From Curtobacterium sp. VKM Ac-1393 (GTDB lineage: Bacteria > Actinomycetota > Actinomycetes > Actinomycetales > Microbacteriaceae), in NCBI RefSeq assembly GCF_015350995.1, contig NZ_JADKRW010000004.1:248001-312000 (forward strand): DNA of 64,000 nt, in the 5' to 3' direction. Below the pieces are notes generated by a model. That model did no database searches, was not told the DNA's origin, and saw only the letters and a list, made by a program, of their open reading frames with translations. A program made the translations under genes and the position numbers. Shown piece by piece: positions 9,500 through 20,219 of this stretch. Each line of letters begins with the position of its first letter. Within the stretch, counting starts at the first letter, position 1.

Positions 9500-9891
9500 T
9501 AGTTGCTCGCCTTCTTGCTCGTCGCGGCAGCCTCGGCCTCTTCCGGCGTCGCGAGGACGACCGTGATGTGGCTGGTGCGCTTGTTGATGCGGAAGGCCCG
9601 GCCCTGGGCGCGCGGCTGGAACCGCTTCAGGGTCGTTCCCTCGTCGACGAAGACGCGGCTCACGTAGAGGTCGCGCTCGTCGAGGAAGCTGTTCGTCGAG
9701 TCAGCCTTCACCCGGGCGTTCGCGATCGCCGAAGCGACCAGCTTGTACACGGGCTCCGAAGCGCCCTGGGGGGCGAACTTCAGGATGGCGAGCGCCTCGT
9801 GGGCCTGCTTGCCGCGGATCAGCTCGATGACGCGACGGGCCTTCTGAGGCGTGACGCGGATGTGTCGCACGCGTGCGATCGACTCCACCAT
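9499..9891 (-). CDS. rplV: 50S ribosomal protein L22
   Basis: L22 lines the nascent-peptide exit tunnel. The 130-residue product shows the conserved [19 protein letters not shown] start and the basic beta-hairpin region ([16 protein letters not shown]). A short Ala/Glu-rich tail follows. It lies 25 bases after rpsS. Confidence 0.96.
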   Translation of the reverse strand: MVESIARVRHIRVTPQKARRVIELIRGKQAHEALAILKFAPQGASEPVYKLVASAIANARVKADSTNSFLDERDLYVSRVFVDEGTTLKRFQPRAQGRAFRINKRTSHITVVLATPEEAEAAATSKKASN

Positions 9892-9916
9892 TTCGTTCCT
9901 CCTCTGCGTCCCCGCG

Positions 9917-10198
9917 TTAGCGGCGACGGCCCTTCTTGTCGTCCTTCACGTGACCACGGAAGGTGCGGGTCGGCGCGAACTCGCCGAGCTTGTGACCGAC
10001 CATCGACTCGGTGACGAACACCGGGATGTGCTTGCGGCCGTCGTGCACCGCGATGGTGTGACCGAGCATGTTCGGGACGATCATCGACCGACGCGACCAG
10101 GTACGGATCACGTTCTTGGTGTTGGCCTCGTTCTGCGTGACGACCTTGCGGAGCAGGTGCTCGTCGACGAAGGGGCCCTTCTTCAGACTGCGTGGCAT
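9917..10198 (-). CDS. rpsS: 30S ribosomal protein S19
   Basis: S19 is in the head of the small subunit, next to S13. The 93-residue product has the standard length and the signature [15 protein letters not shown] plus [15 protein letters not shown]. It follows rplB by 11 bases. Confidence 0.97.
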   Translation of the reverse strand: MPRSLKKGPFVDEHLLRKVVTQNEANTKNVIRTWSRRSMIVPNMLGHTIAVHDGRKHIPVFVTESMVGHKLGEFAPTRTFRGHVKDDKKGRRR

Positions 10199-10209
10199 CT
10201 TCTGAACTC

Positions 10210-11049
<840 letters not shown>

Positions 11050-11067
11050 GATTTATCCCTCTGGTCC

Positions 11068-11367
11068 TCAGCCGACAGCCGTGAAGATGTCGATCGAACC
11101 GGACTTGAGCGTCACGATGGCGCGCTTGGTGTCCTTGCGCTTGCCGAGACCGAACTTGGTGCGACGGGTCTTGCCCGGGCGGTTCAGCGTGTTGATGCTC
11201 GCGACCTTGACCTCGAAGATCTTCTCGATGGCGAGCTTGATCTCGGTCTTGTTCGAGCGGGGGTCCACGATGAACGTGTACTTGCCCTGGTCGATGAGCG
11301 CGTAGCTCTTCTCCGAGACGACCGGCGAGATGATGACGTCGCGCGGGTCCTTGTTGAAGCCGCTCAT
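11068..11367 (-). CDS. rplW: 50S ribosomal protein L23
   Basis: L23 at the tunnel exit is the dock for trigger factor and SRP. The product is 99 residues with the [15 protein letters not shown] start, [17 protein letters not shown] and a C-terminal strand. The ATG overlaps the rplD stop (ATGA). Confidence 0.96.
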   Translation of the reverse strand: MSGFNKDPRDVIISPVVSEKSYALIDQGKYTFIVDPRSNKTEIKLAIEKIFEVKVASINTLNRPGKTRRTKFGLGKRKDTKRAIVTLKSGSIDIFTAVG

Positions 11368-12023
11368 GCGGTGATCTCCTTCGCGGTCTTCGACGCGATG
11401 AAGGCGTCGAGGGCGCTCTTGCTGAAGACGACGGCGTCCGACTTGAGGACGTCGTAGGCGTTCAGCTGGCCGTACGAGAGCGCGTGGACGTTCGGCAGGT
11501 TGCGGATCGACTTGAGCGTCAGCTCGTCGTTCGACTCGAGCACGATCAGCACGTGCTTGACCGGCGCGACCTTCTCGAGCAGCGTGCGAGCGACCTTGGT
11601 CGACGGGACGTCGGCCTCGATGAAGCCGTCGACAGCCGAGATGCGGCCACCGCGGGCGCGGTCCGAGAGCGAGCCGAGCAGGGCTGCGGCGATCATCTTC
11701 TTGGGGGTGCGCTGCGAGTAGTCGCGGGGGGTCGGTCCGTGGACGACGCCACCACCGGTGTGCTCAGGAGCACGGACGGAACCCTGACGGGCGCGGCCGG
11801 TGCCCTTCTGCTTGAACGGCTTGCGACCGGCACCGCGGACTTCGCCGCGGTTCTTGGTCTTGTGGGTGCCCTGACGCGCGGCTGCGAGCTGCGCGGTGAC
11901 GACCTGGTGGATCAGCGGGACGTTGGTCTCGACGTCGAACAGAGCTGCGGGCAGCTCGACGGTGCCGGACTTGACACCCGATGCGTCGAGGACGTCGATC
12001 GTGGTTGCGGTCGTGGTGGCCAT
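11364..12023 (-). CDS. rplD: 50S ribosomal protein L4
   Basis: L4 lines the exit tunnel and in enterobacteria represses the S10 operon. The 219-residue product has the tunnel-loop region ([21 protein letters not shown]). I chose ATG at 12023 ([11 protein letters not shown]), two bases after the rplC stop; a GTG at 12029 overlapping that stop would add Met-Ile. The same GGTAAGTGATCATGG junction occurs at rplF-rplR. Confidence 0.94.
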   Translation of the reverse strand: MATTTATTIDVLDASGVKSGTVELPAALFDVETNVPLIHQVVTAQLAAARQGTHKTKNRGEVRGAGRKPFKQKGTGRARQGSVRAPEHTGGGVVHGPTPRDYSQRTPKKMIAAALLGSLSDRARGGRISAVDGFIEADVPSTKVARTLLEKVAPVKHVLIVLESNDELTLKSIRNLPNVHALSYGQLNAYDVLKSDAVVFSKSALDAFIASKTAKEITA

Positions 12024-12025
12024 GA

Positions 12026-12682
12026 TCACTTACCCTTCACGGCGGTGCGGACGAAGACGGAGCGGCCACGAGCACCGGGGACGGCGCCCTTGACGAGCAG
12101 CAGACCCTTCTCGGCGTCGACGGCGTGCACCGTGAGGTTGAGGACGGTCACGCGGTCGCCACCCATACGACCGGCCATGCGCATGCCCTTGAAGACACGC
12201 GACGGGGTCGAGGAAGCACCGATCGAGCCGGGCTTGCGGTGGTTGCGGTGTGCACCGTGCGAGGCGCCGACGCCGTGGAAGCCGTGGCGCTTCATGACAC
12301 CGGCGAAGCCCTTGCCCTTGGAGGTACCGACGACGTCGACCTTCTGGCCCGCCGTGAACGTGCCGTCCACGGTGAGCTCCTGGCCGAGCGTGTACTCAGC
12401 GGAGTCGTTGGTCCGGATCTCGGTGAGGGTGCGACGCGGGGTCACGCCAGCGGCCTCGAAGTGACCTGCGGCCGGCTTGTTGACCTTGCGCGGGTCGATG
12501 GCACCGGCGGCGATCTGGATCGCCTCGTAGCCGTCGCGCTCAGCGTTGCGGATCTGGGTGACCACGTTCGGTCCGACCTCGATCACGGTGACGGGGATGA
12601 ACTTGTTGTTCTCGTCCCACACCTGGGTCATCCCGAGCTTCTTGCCGAGGAGGCCCTTGACGGTCTTGGTTGAGTTCGCCAT
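12026..12682 (-). CDS. rplC: 50S ribosomal protein L3
   Basis: L3 is one of the two assembly-starting proteins of the large subunit. The 218-residue product carries the [13 protein letters not shown] segment and the [17 protein letters not shown] loop that reaches towards the peptidyl-transferase centre. It starts with ATG 12 bases after rpsJ. Confidence 0.97.
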   Translation of the reverse strand: MANSTKTVKGLLGKKLGMTQVWDENNKFIPVTVIEVGPNVVTQIRNAERDGYEAIQIAAGAIDPRKVNKPAAGHFEAAGVTPRRTLTEIRTNDSAEYTLGQELTVDGTFTAGQKVDVVGTSKGKGFAGVMKRHGFHGVGASHGAHRNHRKPGSIGASSTPSRVFKGMRMAGRMGGDRVTVLNLTVHAVDAEKGLLLVKGAVPGARGRSVFVRTAVKGK

Positions 12683-12694
12683 TGGTCAGCCCCC

Positions 12695-13003
12695 TTACAG
12701 CTTGATCTCGATGTTGACGTCTGCCGGCAGGTCGAGTCGCATGAGCGAGTCGACGGCCTTCGGCGTCGGGTCGACGATGTCGATGACCCGCTTGTGCGTG
12801 CGCTTCTCGAAGTGCTCGCGCGAGTCCTTGTACTTGTGAGGGGAACGGATCACTGCGATCACGTTCTTCTCGGTGGGGAGTGGCACCGGGCCGACCACGG
12901 TTGCACCGGCACGGGTCACCGTGTCGACGATCTTCCGGGCCGACGTGTCGATGACCTCGTGGTCATACGACTTGAGCCGGATGCGGATCTTCTGTCCCGC
13001 CAT
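12695..13003 (-). CDS. rpsJ: 30S ribosomal protein S10
   Basis: S10 is in the head of the small subunit and pairs with NusB in antitermination. The product has 102 residues from ATG 13003 ([16 protein letters not shown]), the usual length. A GAGGA Shine-Dalgarno lies about ten bases upstream. It is the first gene of the S10-spc block. Confidence 0.96.
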   Translation of the reverse strand: MAGQKIRIRLKSYDHEVIDTSARKIVDTVTRAGATVVGPVPLPTEKNVIAVIRSPHKYKDSREHFEKRTHKRVIDIVDPTPKAVDSLMRLDLPADVNIEIKL

Positions 13004-13470
13004 GTGTCTCTTGTCCTCTCTCTGCGCCGCGCACCCGCAGGCCGCCTGACGCCGCTCGGCTCCGCATTGCTGCAGACCGTGCTGTTTTCCTGAACCAACC
13101 GGCCGCATCCGCTGGGGATGACCGCTGTTCACCTGTCAACCGCGCGGGCGACCTCGGCCGTCCAGCGTGGGCAATCGACTTCCTCGCACTCCGGGCGCAA
13201 CGCAGTTGCGTCCGTCATGACCTCGGGGAGTCGTGTTCTGCTGCCTGCGGCCCAACCCAGCCCTGCTGAACAAGGGGGTTGTGCACTGCCAGAGCAGTGA
13301 TCCTGCGGACTCGCACCCGCGGGGAATTCGGAACCGGACAAGTCTCGCATGTCCCCGGCTCACGTGCAACCCGGGCGTGTCGCGAAATGCCGGGCGTGTC
13401 GACACCGGGTCGCTTCCCCGGTTCCACGGGGATCGGGCGGCCTGGAGGCACGGGTCGACCCCGCAACGCG
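13004..13470 (-). promoter_or_regulatory. Long region upstream of the S10 operon, without any TA dinucleotide
   Basis: No gene is seen in these 467 bases, which must carry the leader and probably the promoter of the S10-spc operon. I found no TA dinucleotide anywhere from 13004 to 13513, so no TANNNT -10 box can exist. A TTGACA lies at 13139-13134 on the coding strand, but nothing like a -10 sits 16-19 bases downstream. A small hairpin (CACTGC/GCAGTG) lies at 13284-13299. Confidence 0.5.
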
Positions 13471-13503
13471 GAGCGCCCTCCGGACGTGGTCCGGAGGGCG
13501 CTC
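13471..13503 (-). terminator. 15-bp hairpin after the DarT-like gene
   Basis: Perfect arms 13471-13485 and 13489-13503 with a 3-base loop begin ten bases after the stop of the DarT-like gene. No T-tract follows. It probably separates that gene from the S10 operon downstream. Confidence 0.6.
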
Positions 13504-13513
13504 GTGGGGACGG

Positions 13514-14341
13514 TTACTCGGCCGTCACCGGGGGCACGAACCACGGCGGGAAGACCGCGACTCGCGGTGCGTGCCCACCGTGGTCGGCCAGCACGGCGCG
13601 GACGGTCTGACGGGCCTTGTCGTTCGGCACGCCGATGACCGCAACCGAGGAGAACGGGACGGTCGGCCCCGCGAGGAGCTCGAGTCCGAGCATCTCCGGA
13701 TCGGTGAAGTCGGTGCGACGGATCAGGTTCGTCGCGGCGTCGGGGCCGACGGCGAACCGGGCGTCGTCGGCGTCGGCGTCCTGGTCGGCGACGACCACCG
13801 AGTCACCGAACGCGGACACCGGCACGACGAGCACCACGTAGTCCACGGCGCGCGTGCGTCGCGCGGCGTCGGACCAGCGCGCACCTGCGGCACCGGTGCG
13901 GAGCTCGTCCCAGCGGACGGCGTCGGGCGACAGGGTGAACGGCACGTGCGTCGCGATCGTGCTGCCGTCGGGCGCTTCGGCCTCGGCGCGGGCTGCCCGG
14001 GTCTCCGGGCTGCTGACGTCGACCGAGGGCTCGGCCTGGTCGGCAGCCAGGATCGCACCGGACCCGACGATGCCGTCGAGGTTGTCGATGTGGGTCACGT
14101 GGTGCGCGCGCAGCGACGCGAAGACCCGCGCCTCCGGCAGGTCCGCGGAGGACGACCGGAGCGACGTCGGAGAACGGAGCGACGTCCCGGGGCCGGAGGC
14201 CGGCGGGTCGACGCGGAGGTTGGTGGTGATGCGCGTCCGGCGTGGCGAGGGAGCAGGAGGGATGTCCGACTCCGCACGCTGGCGGGGTGCGCAGATGTCG
14301 CAGAGCTCGGTGGGGAAACCGTGGATGCACTCGTCAGTCAC
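13514..14341 (-). CDS. DarT-like (DUF4433) ADP-ribosyltransferase-fold protein with N-terminal zinc knuckle
   Basis: Residues 73-235 resemble the DarT/DUF4433 family, which ADP-ribosylates thymidine in single-stranded DNA. They include VTHIDNLDGIVGSG (82-95), HVPF (132-135), and ELLAGPTVPFSSVAVI (221-236), whose Glu221 matches the position of the catalytic Glu. The N-terminus has a compact CxH...CxxC knuckle (Cys5, His7, Cys14, Cys17) and then about 50 disordered residues. The start is GTG at 14341. It follows a topoisomerase IB gene on the same strand by 79 bases. No macrodomain (DarG) antitoxin is nearby. Family assignment is by eye, and activity is unproved. Confidence 0.7.
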   Translation of the reverse strand: MTDECIHGFPTELCDICAPRQRAESDIPPAPSPRRTRITTNLRVDPPASGPGTSLRSPTSLRSSSADLPEARVFASLRAHHVTHIDNLDGIVGSGAILAADQAEPSVDVSSPETRAARAEAEAPDGSTIATHVPFTLSPDAVRWDELRTGAAGARWSDAARRTRAVDYVVLVVPVSAFGDSVVVADQDADADDARFAVGPDAATNLIRRTDFTDPEMLGLELLAGPTVPFSSVAVIGVPNDKARQTVRAVLADHGGHAPRVAVFPPWFVPPVTAE

Positions 14342-14420
14342 GACTGTTGTGGGTCCTTCCGTGCCGTGTGGGGTGGTCCGGCACGTCGACCAACGCTACG
14401 TCATCCGGACGCTCCCGGGG

Positions 14421-15398
14421 TCATTGACGGTAGAGCAAGGCCCGAACCTCGGACTCCGCGGCGTGGATCCGGGCCGGATCGATGGTCTCACCGTGCTCGT
14501 ACGCGTCCAGCAGCCGCGGGTCGATGTAGCTCTGTCGGCACACCGTCGGGGTGTTGCCGAGCTCGTCGCTCGCCGCCTTCACCGCACGGGACACCGCACG
14601 CTTGCGCTTGGCCTCCGACGGCTGCGGTCCGGTCTGTGCGAGGTCGACGGCCGCGGCCACCGTCCCGTGCAGCGTCCGGAAGTCCTTCGCCGTGAAGTCG
14701 TCACCGGCGCGCTCCTTGACGTACCCGTTGATGTCCTCGGCGGAGAGCGGCTCCCACTCGTCGCCACGGCGCTCACGGAAGGACAGCAGGCGCGCGTTCG
14801 GCCCACGGCGCTTCATGCCGACGATCACCGAGGCCAGGTCCGCGTCGTGGATCGACGAGGACCACTCCTGCCCGCTCTTGCCGGGGAAGTCGAGCTCGAT
14901 GTCGTCACCCGAGACGTGTGCGTGGGCGCAGAGCAGCGTCGACAGCCCACGACTGCCGTGCTCGTTCGCGTACCGCTCGGAACCCACCCGGAGCGACCCC
15001 TGGTCGAGCATCCGGAACGCCGCTGCGAGGGCCCGGCGACGATCGGGCTCCGGGCGGCGGAGGTCCTGCGTCACCCCGCGTCGGGCGACCGGCAGCGACT
15101 CCGCGAGGGCGAGCGCGCGGTCGTACTTGATCCGGTCCATCCGCTCGCGCCAGGACGGGTGGTACATGTACTGACGCCGACCGGCACCGTCGATCCCGGT
15201 CGCGAGGACGTGGCCGTTCTCGAACGGCGAGATCCACACGTCCTCCCACGCCGGCGGGATGACGAGCTCCTCGAGCCGTCGGCGCACGGCGCGGTCGGTG
15301 ACGGTCGCGCCGTCGGGATCGCGGTAGGAGAAGCCGCGTCCGCTCCGGACACGGTGGTAGCCACGACCGGAGGTCGTGGAGCGGCGCAGACGGGTCAC
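14421..15398 (-). CDS. DNA topoisomerase IB (poxvirus type)
   Basis: Type IB enzymes relax supercoils by nicking one strand through a 3'-phosphotyrosine. The 325-residue product has the bacterial N-terminal domain (VIPPAWEDVWISPFENGHVLATG) and the catalytic domain. The KDFRTLHGT segment holds the catalytic Arg and His, and Tyr291 in SYIDP is the nucleophile. The start is GTG at 15398. It stands between tuf and the DarT-like gene, upstream of the latter on the same strand. Confidence 0.92.
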   Translation of the reverse strand: MTRLRRSTTSGRGYHRVRSGRGFSYRDPDGATVTDRAVRRRLEELVIPPAWEDVWISPFENGHVLATGIDGAGRRQYMYHPSWRERMDRIKYDRALALAESLPVARRGVTQDLRRPEPDRRRALAAAFRMLDQGSLRVGSERYANEHGSRGLSTLLCAHAHVSGDDIELDFPGKSGQEWSSSIHDADLASVIVGMKRRGPNARLLSFRERRGDEWEPLSAEDINGYVKERAGDDFTAKDFRTLHGTVAAAVDLAQTGPQPSEAKRKRAVSRAVKAASDELGNTPTVCRQSYIDPRLLDAYEHGETIDPARIHAAESEVRALLYRQ

Positions 15399-15473
15399 GC
15401 TCTCGAGCCAACTCCCCCGTGCCTGAGACGCCGCATGGGGCGGACAGGGGCCTCCGCGGCGGGCCGGCGCCGC

Positions 15474-15484
15474 GCCTCCCGTCC
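15474..15484 (+). repeat. Copy of the dispersed motif GCCTCCCGTCC
   Basis: An exact intergenic copy of an 11-base motif that recurs at 36882-36892, 55867-55877, 59640-59650 and, in reverse, 45299-45309. It lies in the gap between the topoisomerase start and the tuf terminator. Confidence 0.4.
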
Positions 15485-15556
15485 GTGCCCTGCGATGGCC
15501 GTCAGCGACCGCCAGTGGCTCCTGAACGGCTCAGCCGGTCGGCTCGGGAACGAGAA

Positions 15557-15588
15557 AGCGGGGCCGAGCCCGAAGGCTCGACCCCGCT
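15557..15588 (-). terminator. Intrinsic terminator of tuf
   Basis: Arms 15557-15570 and 15575-15588 pair with a single G-U wobble around a TTCG tetraloop on the minus strand. The stem is followed by TTTCTCGTT. It lies just after the tuf stop and is one of the most convincing intrinsic terminators in the window. Confidence 0.85.
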
Positions 15589-15605
15589 GACGCAGGTAAC
15601 CGGAG

Positions 15606-16793
15606 TTACTTGAGGATCTTCTCGACCGTACCGGCGCCCACCGTGCGGCCACCCTCACGGATGGCGAAGCGGAGGCCCTCTTCCATGGCGATCGGCTGGA
15701 TCAGCTCGACGGTCATGGCGACGGTGTCGCCGGGCATGACCATCTCGGTGCCCTCGGGCAGCGTGATGACGCCGGTGACGTCCGTGGTGCGGAAGTAGAA
15801 CTGCGGACGGTAGTTCGCGTAGAACGGGTTGTGACGCCCGCCCTCTTCCTTGGTCAGGATGTACGAGTTCGCCTGGAACTCGGTGTGCGGCGTGACCGAA
15901 CCGGGCTTGACGACGACCTGGCCGCGCTCCACGTCCTCGCGCTTGAGGCCACGGATGAGCAGACCGGTGTTGTCACCGGCGACCGCCTGGTCGAGCAGCT
16001 TGCGGAACATCTCGATGCCCGTGACCGTGGTCTTCTGCGTCGCGCGGATGCCGACGATCTCGACCTCGGCGTTCAGGTTGAGCGTTCCACGCTCGACGCG
16101 ACCGGTGACGACCGTGCCACGACCGGTGATCGTGAAGACGTCCTCGATCGGCATCAGGAACGGCTGGTCGGTGGCGCGCACCGGGTCCGGCACGTGCTCG
16201 TCGACCTGGGCCATGAGCTCCTGGACCGACTTGACCCACTTCTCGTCGCCCTCGAGCGCCTTGAGCGCCGAGACCTGCACGACGGGGGCGTCCTCGTCGA
16301 ACTGCTGCGAGCCGAGGAGCTCGCGGACCTCGAGCTCGACGAGCTCCAGGATCTCCTCGTCGTCCACCATGTCGGACTTGTTCAGCGCGACGACGATGTA
16401 GGGGACGCCGACCTGGCGGGCGAGCAGCACGTGCTCACGCGTCTGGGGCATCGGGCCGTCGGTGGCGGCGACCACGAGGATCGCGCCGTCCATCTGCGCC
16501 GCACCCGTGATCATGTTCTTCACGTAGTCGGCGTGGCCGGGGGCGTCGACGTGCGCGTAGTGACGCTTCTCGGTCTGGTACTCGACGTGCGAGATGTTGA
16601 TCGTGATGCCGCGCTGGCGCTCCTCGGGAGCGTTGTCGATCTGCGCGAAGTCACGGGCCTCGTTGAGGTCCGGGTACTGGTCGTGCAGAACCTTGGTGAT
16701 CGCCGCCGTGAGCGTGGTCTTGCCGTGGTCGACGTGACCGATGGTTCCGATGTTGACGTGCGGCTTGGTGCGCTCGAACTTGGCCTTGGCCAC
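15606..16793 (-). CDS. tuf: Elongation factor Tu
   Basis: EF-Tu delivers aminoacyl-tRNA to the ribosome with GTP. The 395-residue product has the P-loop GHVDHGKT (19-26), DAPGH, NKSD, and the complete second and third barrel domains ending [11 protein letters not shown]. The start is GTG at 16793 with a GGAGG upstream. It follows fusA by 148 bases, in which a TAAAGT might serve as the -10 of a private promoter. A strong terminator follows. Confidence 0.97.
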   Translation of the reverse strand: MAKAKFERTKPHVNIGTIGHVDHGKTTLTAAITKVLHDQYPDLNEARDFAQIDNAPEERQRGITINISHVEYQTEKRHYAHVDAPGHADYVKNMITGAAQMDGAILVVAATDGPMPQTREHVLLARQVGVPYIVVALNKSDMVDDEEILELVELEVRELLGSQQFDEDAPVVQVSALKALEGDEKWVKSVQELMAQVDEHVPDPVRATDQPFLMPIEDVFTITGRGTVVTGRVERGTLNLNAEVEIVGIRATQKTTVTGIEMFRKLLDQAVAGDNTGLLIRGLKREDVERGQVVVKPGSVTPHTEFQANSYILTKEEGGRHNPFYANYRPQFYFRTTDVTGVITLPEGTEMVMPGDTVAMTVELIQPIAMEEGLRFAIREGGRTVGAGTVEKILK

Positions 16794-16941
16794 TGTGGGT
16801 CCTCCTCAGGACTCGGAAGCGACACCCCCGGCCGGCCCTGGATGGGCTCTGGACCGTTGGTGCGCGGTGTGTGTCTTTACTTTACTTGGTGGCGAGGGGC
16901 CCGTCGCCGGGCGCCCCCGCCTGTGGAGAGACGCTCGGGCG

Positions 16942-19059
16942 TCACTCCCCCGCGTTCTTCGCGATGATCTCCTCGGCGACCTTGGCCGGGACCTGGCTGT
17001 AGGTCTCGAAGGTCATCGAGTAGACCGCACGACCAGAGGTCTTCGACCGCAGGTCGCCGACGTAGCCGAACATCTCGGACAGCGGCACGCTCGCGCGGAC
17101 CACCTTGACGCCCGAGGCGTCCTCCATCGAGGCGATCTGGCCACGACGGGAGTTCAGGTCACCGATGACGTCGCCCATGTACTCCTCAGGAGTACGGACC
17201 TCGACGGCCATGATCGGCTCGAGGATCGCCGGACCGGCCTTGCGAGCCGCTTCCTTGTAGGCGATCGACCCGGCGATCTTGAACGCCATCTCGGACGAGT
17301 CGACGTCGTGCGCCGCGCCGTCCTTGAGGATGGCCTTCACGCCGACGGTCGGGTAGCCCGCGAGGATGCCGACCTGCATGGCGTCCTGGATACCGGCGTC
17401 GACCGACGGGATGTACTCACGCGGGACACGGCCACCGGAGGTCGCGTTGACGAACTCGTAGACCTTCTCGCTCGTGACCTCCATCGGCTCGAGGGCGATC
17501 TGCACCTTCGCGAATTGGCCGGAACCACCGGTCTGCTTCTTGTGGGTGTAGTCGTACCGCTCGACGATCTTCGTGAGGGTCTCGCGGTAGGCCACCTGGG
17601 GCTTGCCGACGCTCGCCTCGACGTGGAACTCGCGCTTCATGCGGTCGACGAGGATGTCGAGGTGGAGCTCGCCCATGCCCTTGATCGTCGTCTGACCGGT
17701 CTCGGCGTTGAGCTCGACGCGGAACGTCGGGTCCTCTTCGGCGAGCTTCTGGATGGCGGTGGAGAGCTTCTCCTGGTCGGCCTTCGTGTTCGGCTCGATC
17801 GCGACCTCGATGACCGGCTCCGGGAACGTCATCGACTCGAGGACGACCTGGTTGGTCGGGTCGCACAGGGTGTCACCGGTGGTGGTGTCCTTGAGGCCGA
17901 TGACCGCGTAGATGTGGCCGGCGGTCACGTTGGCGACCGGGTTCTCCTTGTTGGAGTGCATCTGGAAGATCTTCCCGATGCGCTCCTTCTTGCCCTTGGT
18001 CGAGTTGATGACCTGTGCGCCGGACTCGATCGAGCCGGAGTACACGCGGACGTAGGTGAGGCGACCGAAGAAGGGGTGCACCGCGACCTTGAACGCCAGG
18101 GCCGAGAACGGCTCCGTCGCGTCGGGCTTGCGGATGATCTCCTTCTCCTCGTCCTTGACGTCGTGGCCGATCATCGGCGGCACGTCGAGCGGGGACGGGA
18201 GGTAGTCGATGACGGCGTCGAGCATCGGCTGGACACCGCGGTTCTTGAAGGCGGAACCGCACAGCACCGGGTAGAGCGTGCTGCTCACGGTGAGGGCGCG
18301 GATCGCGGCCTTGATCTCGTCGACCGAGAAGTCCGTGTCGCCCTCGAGGTAACGCTCCATGAGGACGTCGTCTGCCTCGGCCACGCGCTCGATGAGCTTC
18401 TCGCGGTACTCGGCGGCGCGGTCCTGCAGGTCGGCCGGGATCTCTTCGATCTCGTACTTCGCACCCATCGCGACGTCACCCTTGGCGTCGCCGCGCCAGG
18501 TGAGTGCACGCATCTGGACGAGGTCGACGACGCCTTCGAACGAGCTCTCGGAACCGATCGGCAGCTGGAGCACGAGGGGCTCGGCACCGAGGCGGTTGAT
18601 GATCGTGTCGACGGTGTAGTAGAAGTCCGCGCCGAGCTTGTCCATCTTGTTGACGAAGCAGATACGCGGGACGTTGTACTTGTCCGCCTGACGCCACACG
18701 GTCTCGGACTGGGGCTCGACGCCCTCCTTGCCGTCGAAGACGGCGACGGCACCGTCGAGGACGCGGAGCGAACGCTCCACCTCGACCGTGAAGTCCACGT
18801 GACCGGGGGTGTCGATGATGTTGATCTGGTTGTTGTCCCAGAAGCAGGTCGTCGCGGCCGACGTGATCGTAATGCCGCGCTCCTGCTCCTGCGCCATCCA
18901 GTCCATCGTGGCAGCGCCGTCGTGGACCTCACCGATCTTGTGCGTGATGCCCGTGTAGAACAGGATGCGCTCGGTCGTCGTGGTCTTGCCGGCATCGATG
19001 TGCGCCATGATGCCGATGTTGCGGACCTTGTTCAGGTCGGTGAGCACGTCCTGTGCCAC
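16942..19059 (-). CDS. fusA: Elongation factor G
   Basis: EF-G drives translocation and, with RRF, ribosome recycling. The product has 705 residues, standard length, with the G-domain motifs [15 protein letters not shown] near residue 20, DTPGH, and NKMD, and domains II-V. The start is GTG at 19059 preceded by GGAGGA. It follows rpsG across an 87-base gap with a long hairpin. Confidence 0.97.
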   Translation of the reverse strand: MAQDVLTDLNKVRNIGIMAHIDAGKTTTTERILFYTGITHKIGEVHDGAATMDWMAQEQERGITITSAATTCFWDNNQINIIDTPGHVDFTVEVERSLRVLDGAVAVFDGKEGVEPQSETVWRQADKYNVPRICFVNKMDKLGADFYYTVDTIINRLGAEPLVLQLPIGSESSFEGVVDLVQMRALTWRGDAKGDVAMGAKYEIEEIPADLQDRAAEYREKLIERVAEADDVLMERYLEGDTDFSVDEIKAAIRALTVSSTLYPVLCGSAFKNRGVQPMLDAVIDYLPSPLDVPPMIGHDVKDEEKEIIRKPDATEPFSALAFKVAVHPFFGRLTYVRVYSGSIESGAQVINSTKGKKERIGKIFQMHSNKENPVANVTAGHIYAVIGLKDTTTGDTLCDPTNQVVLESMTFPEPVIEVAIEPNTKADQEKLSTAIQKLAEEDPTFRVELNAETGQTTIKGMGELHLDILVDRMKREFHVEASVGKPQVAYRETLTKIVERYDYTHKKQTGGSGQFAKVQIALEPMEVTSEKVYEFVNATSGGRVPREYIPSVDAGIQDAMQVGILAGYPTVGVKAILKDGAAHDVDSSEMAFKIAGSIAYKEAARKAGPAILEPIMAVEVRTPEEYMGDVIGDLNSRRGQIASMEDASGVKVVRASVPLSEMFGYVGDLRSKTSGRAVYSMTFETYSQVPAKVAEEIIAKNAGE

Positions 19060-19096
19060 AGGGTTCCTCCGGAAGAGTTGTAGGAGAGGTTGGCGG

Positions 19097-19138
19097 CCGT
19101 CCGGGCGCCGGGGTTCTTGACCACCGGCACCCGGACGG
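19097..19138 (-). terminator. 15-bp hairpin between rpsG and fusA
   Basis: Arms 19097-19111 and 19124-19138 pair with one G-U wobble and a 12-base loop. There is no T-tract. As rpsL, rpsG and fusA are usually co-transcribed, this is more likely an attenuator, processing site or 3'-end stabiliser than a full stop. Confidence 0.5.
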
Positions 19139-19146
19139 TGCCGGGA

Positions 19147-19617
19147 CTACCAGCGGTAGTGGGCGAAGGCCTTGTTCGACTCGGCCATCTTGTGCGTGTC
19201 CTCGCGGCGCTTGACCGCGGCACCGAGACCGTTCGACGCGTCGAGGATCTCGTTCATGAGACGCTCGGTCATCGTCTTCTCGCGACGGGCCTTGGCGTAC
19301 GAGGTCAGCCAGCGGAGCGCGAGGGTGTTCGCGCGGTGCGGCTTGACCTCGACCGGGACCTGGTAGGTCGAGCCACCGACGCGGCGGCTGCGGACCTCGA
19401 GGGTCGGACGGACGTTGTCGAGCGCCTTCTTGAGCGTGACGACAGCATCCTGCTGGTTCTTGGCAGTGACGCCCTCGAGTGCACCGTAGACGATGCGCTC
19501 GGCGAGGCCCTTCTTGCCGTCGAGCAGGATCTTGTTGACGAGCTGGCTGACGATCGGCGCACCGTAGACCGGGTCGGCGACGACGGGACGCTTGGGGGCG
19601 GGACCCTTACGAGGCAT
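19147..19617 (-). CDS. rpsG: 30S ribosomal protein S7
   Basis: S7 starts assembly of the 30S head and lies near the E-site. The 156-residue product has the standard length, with [30 protein letters not shown] and a C-terminal HYRW. It starts with ATG five bases after the rpsL stop in the str operon. Confidence 0.97.
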   Translation of the reverse strand: MPRKGPAPKRPVVADPVYGAPIVSQLVNKILLDGKKGLAERIVYGALEGVTAKNQQDAVVTLKKALDNVRPTLEVRSRRVGGSTYQVPVEVKPHRANTLALRWLTSYAKARREKTMTERLMNEILDASNGLGAAVKRREDTHKMAESNKAFAHYRW

Positions 19618-19622
19618 CTAAC

Positions 19623-19991
19623 TCAACCCTTCTTCGCGCCGTAGCGGCTACGAGCCTGCTTACGGTTCTTGACGGCCTGGGTGTCCAGGGCGCCACGGAT
19701 GATCTTGTACCGCACGCCGGGGAGGTCCTTCACACGACCGCCACGGACGAGCACCATCGAGTGCTCCTGGAGGTTGTGACCCTCACCGGGGATGTACGCC
19801 GTGACCTCGGTGCCGTTCGAGAGCTTCACACGAGCGACCTTGCGCAGTGCGGAGTTCGGCTTCTTCGGGGTGGTGGTGTAGACGCGGGTGCACACACCAC
19901 GCTGCTGGGGGTTCGCCTTCAGGGCGGGCGCCTTGGTCTTGGTGACCTTCGGCGTACGACCCTTGCGAACCAGCTGCTGAATAGTAGGCAA
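19623..19991 (-). CDS. rpsL: 30S ribosomal protein S12
   Basis: S12 monitors decoding at the A site. The 122-residue product starts with TTG at 19991 (read [14 protein letters not shown]), supported by AGGAGA four bases upstream. A longer frame to 20192 would cross the promoter. The streptomycin-site lysines in [10 protein letters not shown] and LPGVRYK are the sensitive wild type. Confidence 0.96.
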   Translation of the reverse strand: MPTIQQLVRKGRTPKVTKTKAPALKANPQQRGVCTRVYTTTPKKPNSALRKVARVKLSNGTEVTAYIPGEGHNLQEHSMVLVRGGRVKDLPGVRYKIIRGALDTQAVKNRKQARSRYGAKKG

Positions 19992-20163
19992 CTGTTCTCC
20001 TGGTTCTTCGCTCGTGCTCTCTGGCCGGCGCGATCCGCCGGCTTCCTCGTCCCACGCTGATGACCGCCTGACGGCGGAGGAACCAGTGGGGGACGGAGTG
20101 GTCCGACTGGGCGATCTCGCCCGCCGGACTTTTCGGGCGCGCCCGAGGGCGCACACCCAGAAG

Positions 20164-20192
20164 AGACTACCCGCGTAACGGGACGAAATCAA
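20164..20192 (-). promoter_or_regulatory. Promoter of the rpsL-rpsG-fusA operon
   Basis: On the minus strand TTGATT (20192-20187) is followed by a 17-base spacer and TAGTCT (20169-20164), a good actinobacterial housekeeping promoter. Transcription would start near 20157 and give a leader of about 165 bases with several GC-rich hairpins before the rpsL TTG. Confidence 0.65.
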
Positions 20193-20219
20193 TCCGGGCC
20201 GGCACCACGCCGGACACCG

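Noticed and set aside
13281-13340. tRNA-like sequence
   Set aside because: A GGTTCCGAATTCC resembles a T-arm on the minus strand, but no acceptor or anticodon stem can be formed around it.
13514-14341. A complete DarTG toxin-antitoxin system
   Set aside because: Neither neighbour encodes a macrodomain. The adjacent gene is a topoisomerase, so only a solo DarT-like protein can be claimed.
16741-19083. A 780-codon plus-strand open frame
   Set aside because: Antisense shadow of fusA with the same biased composition.
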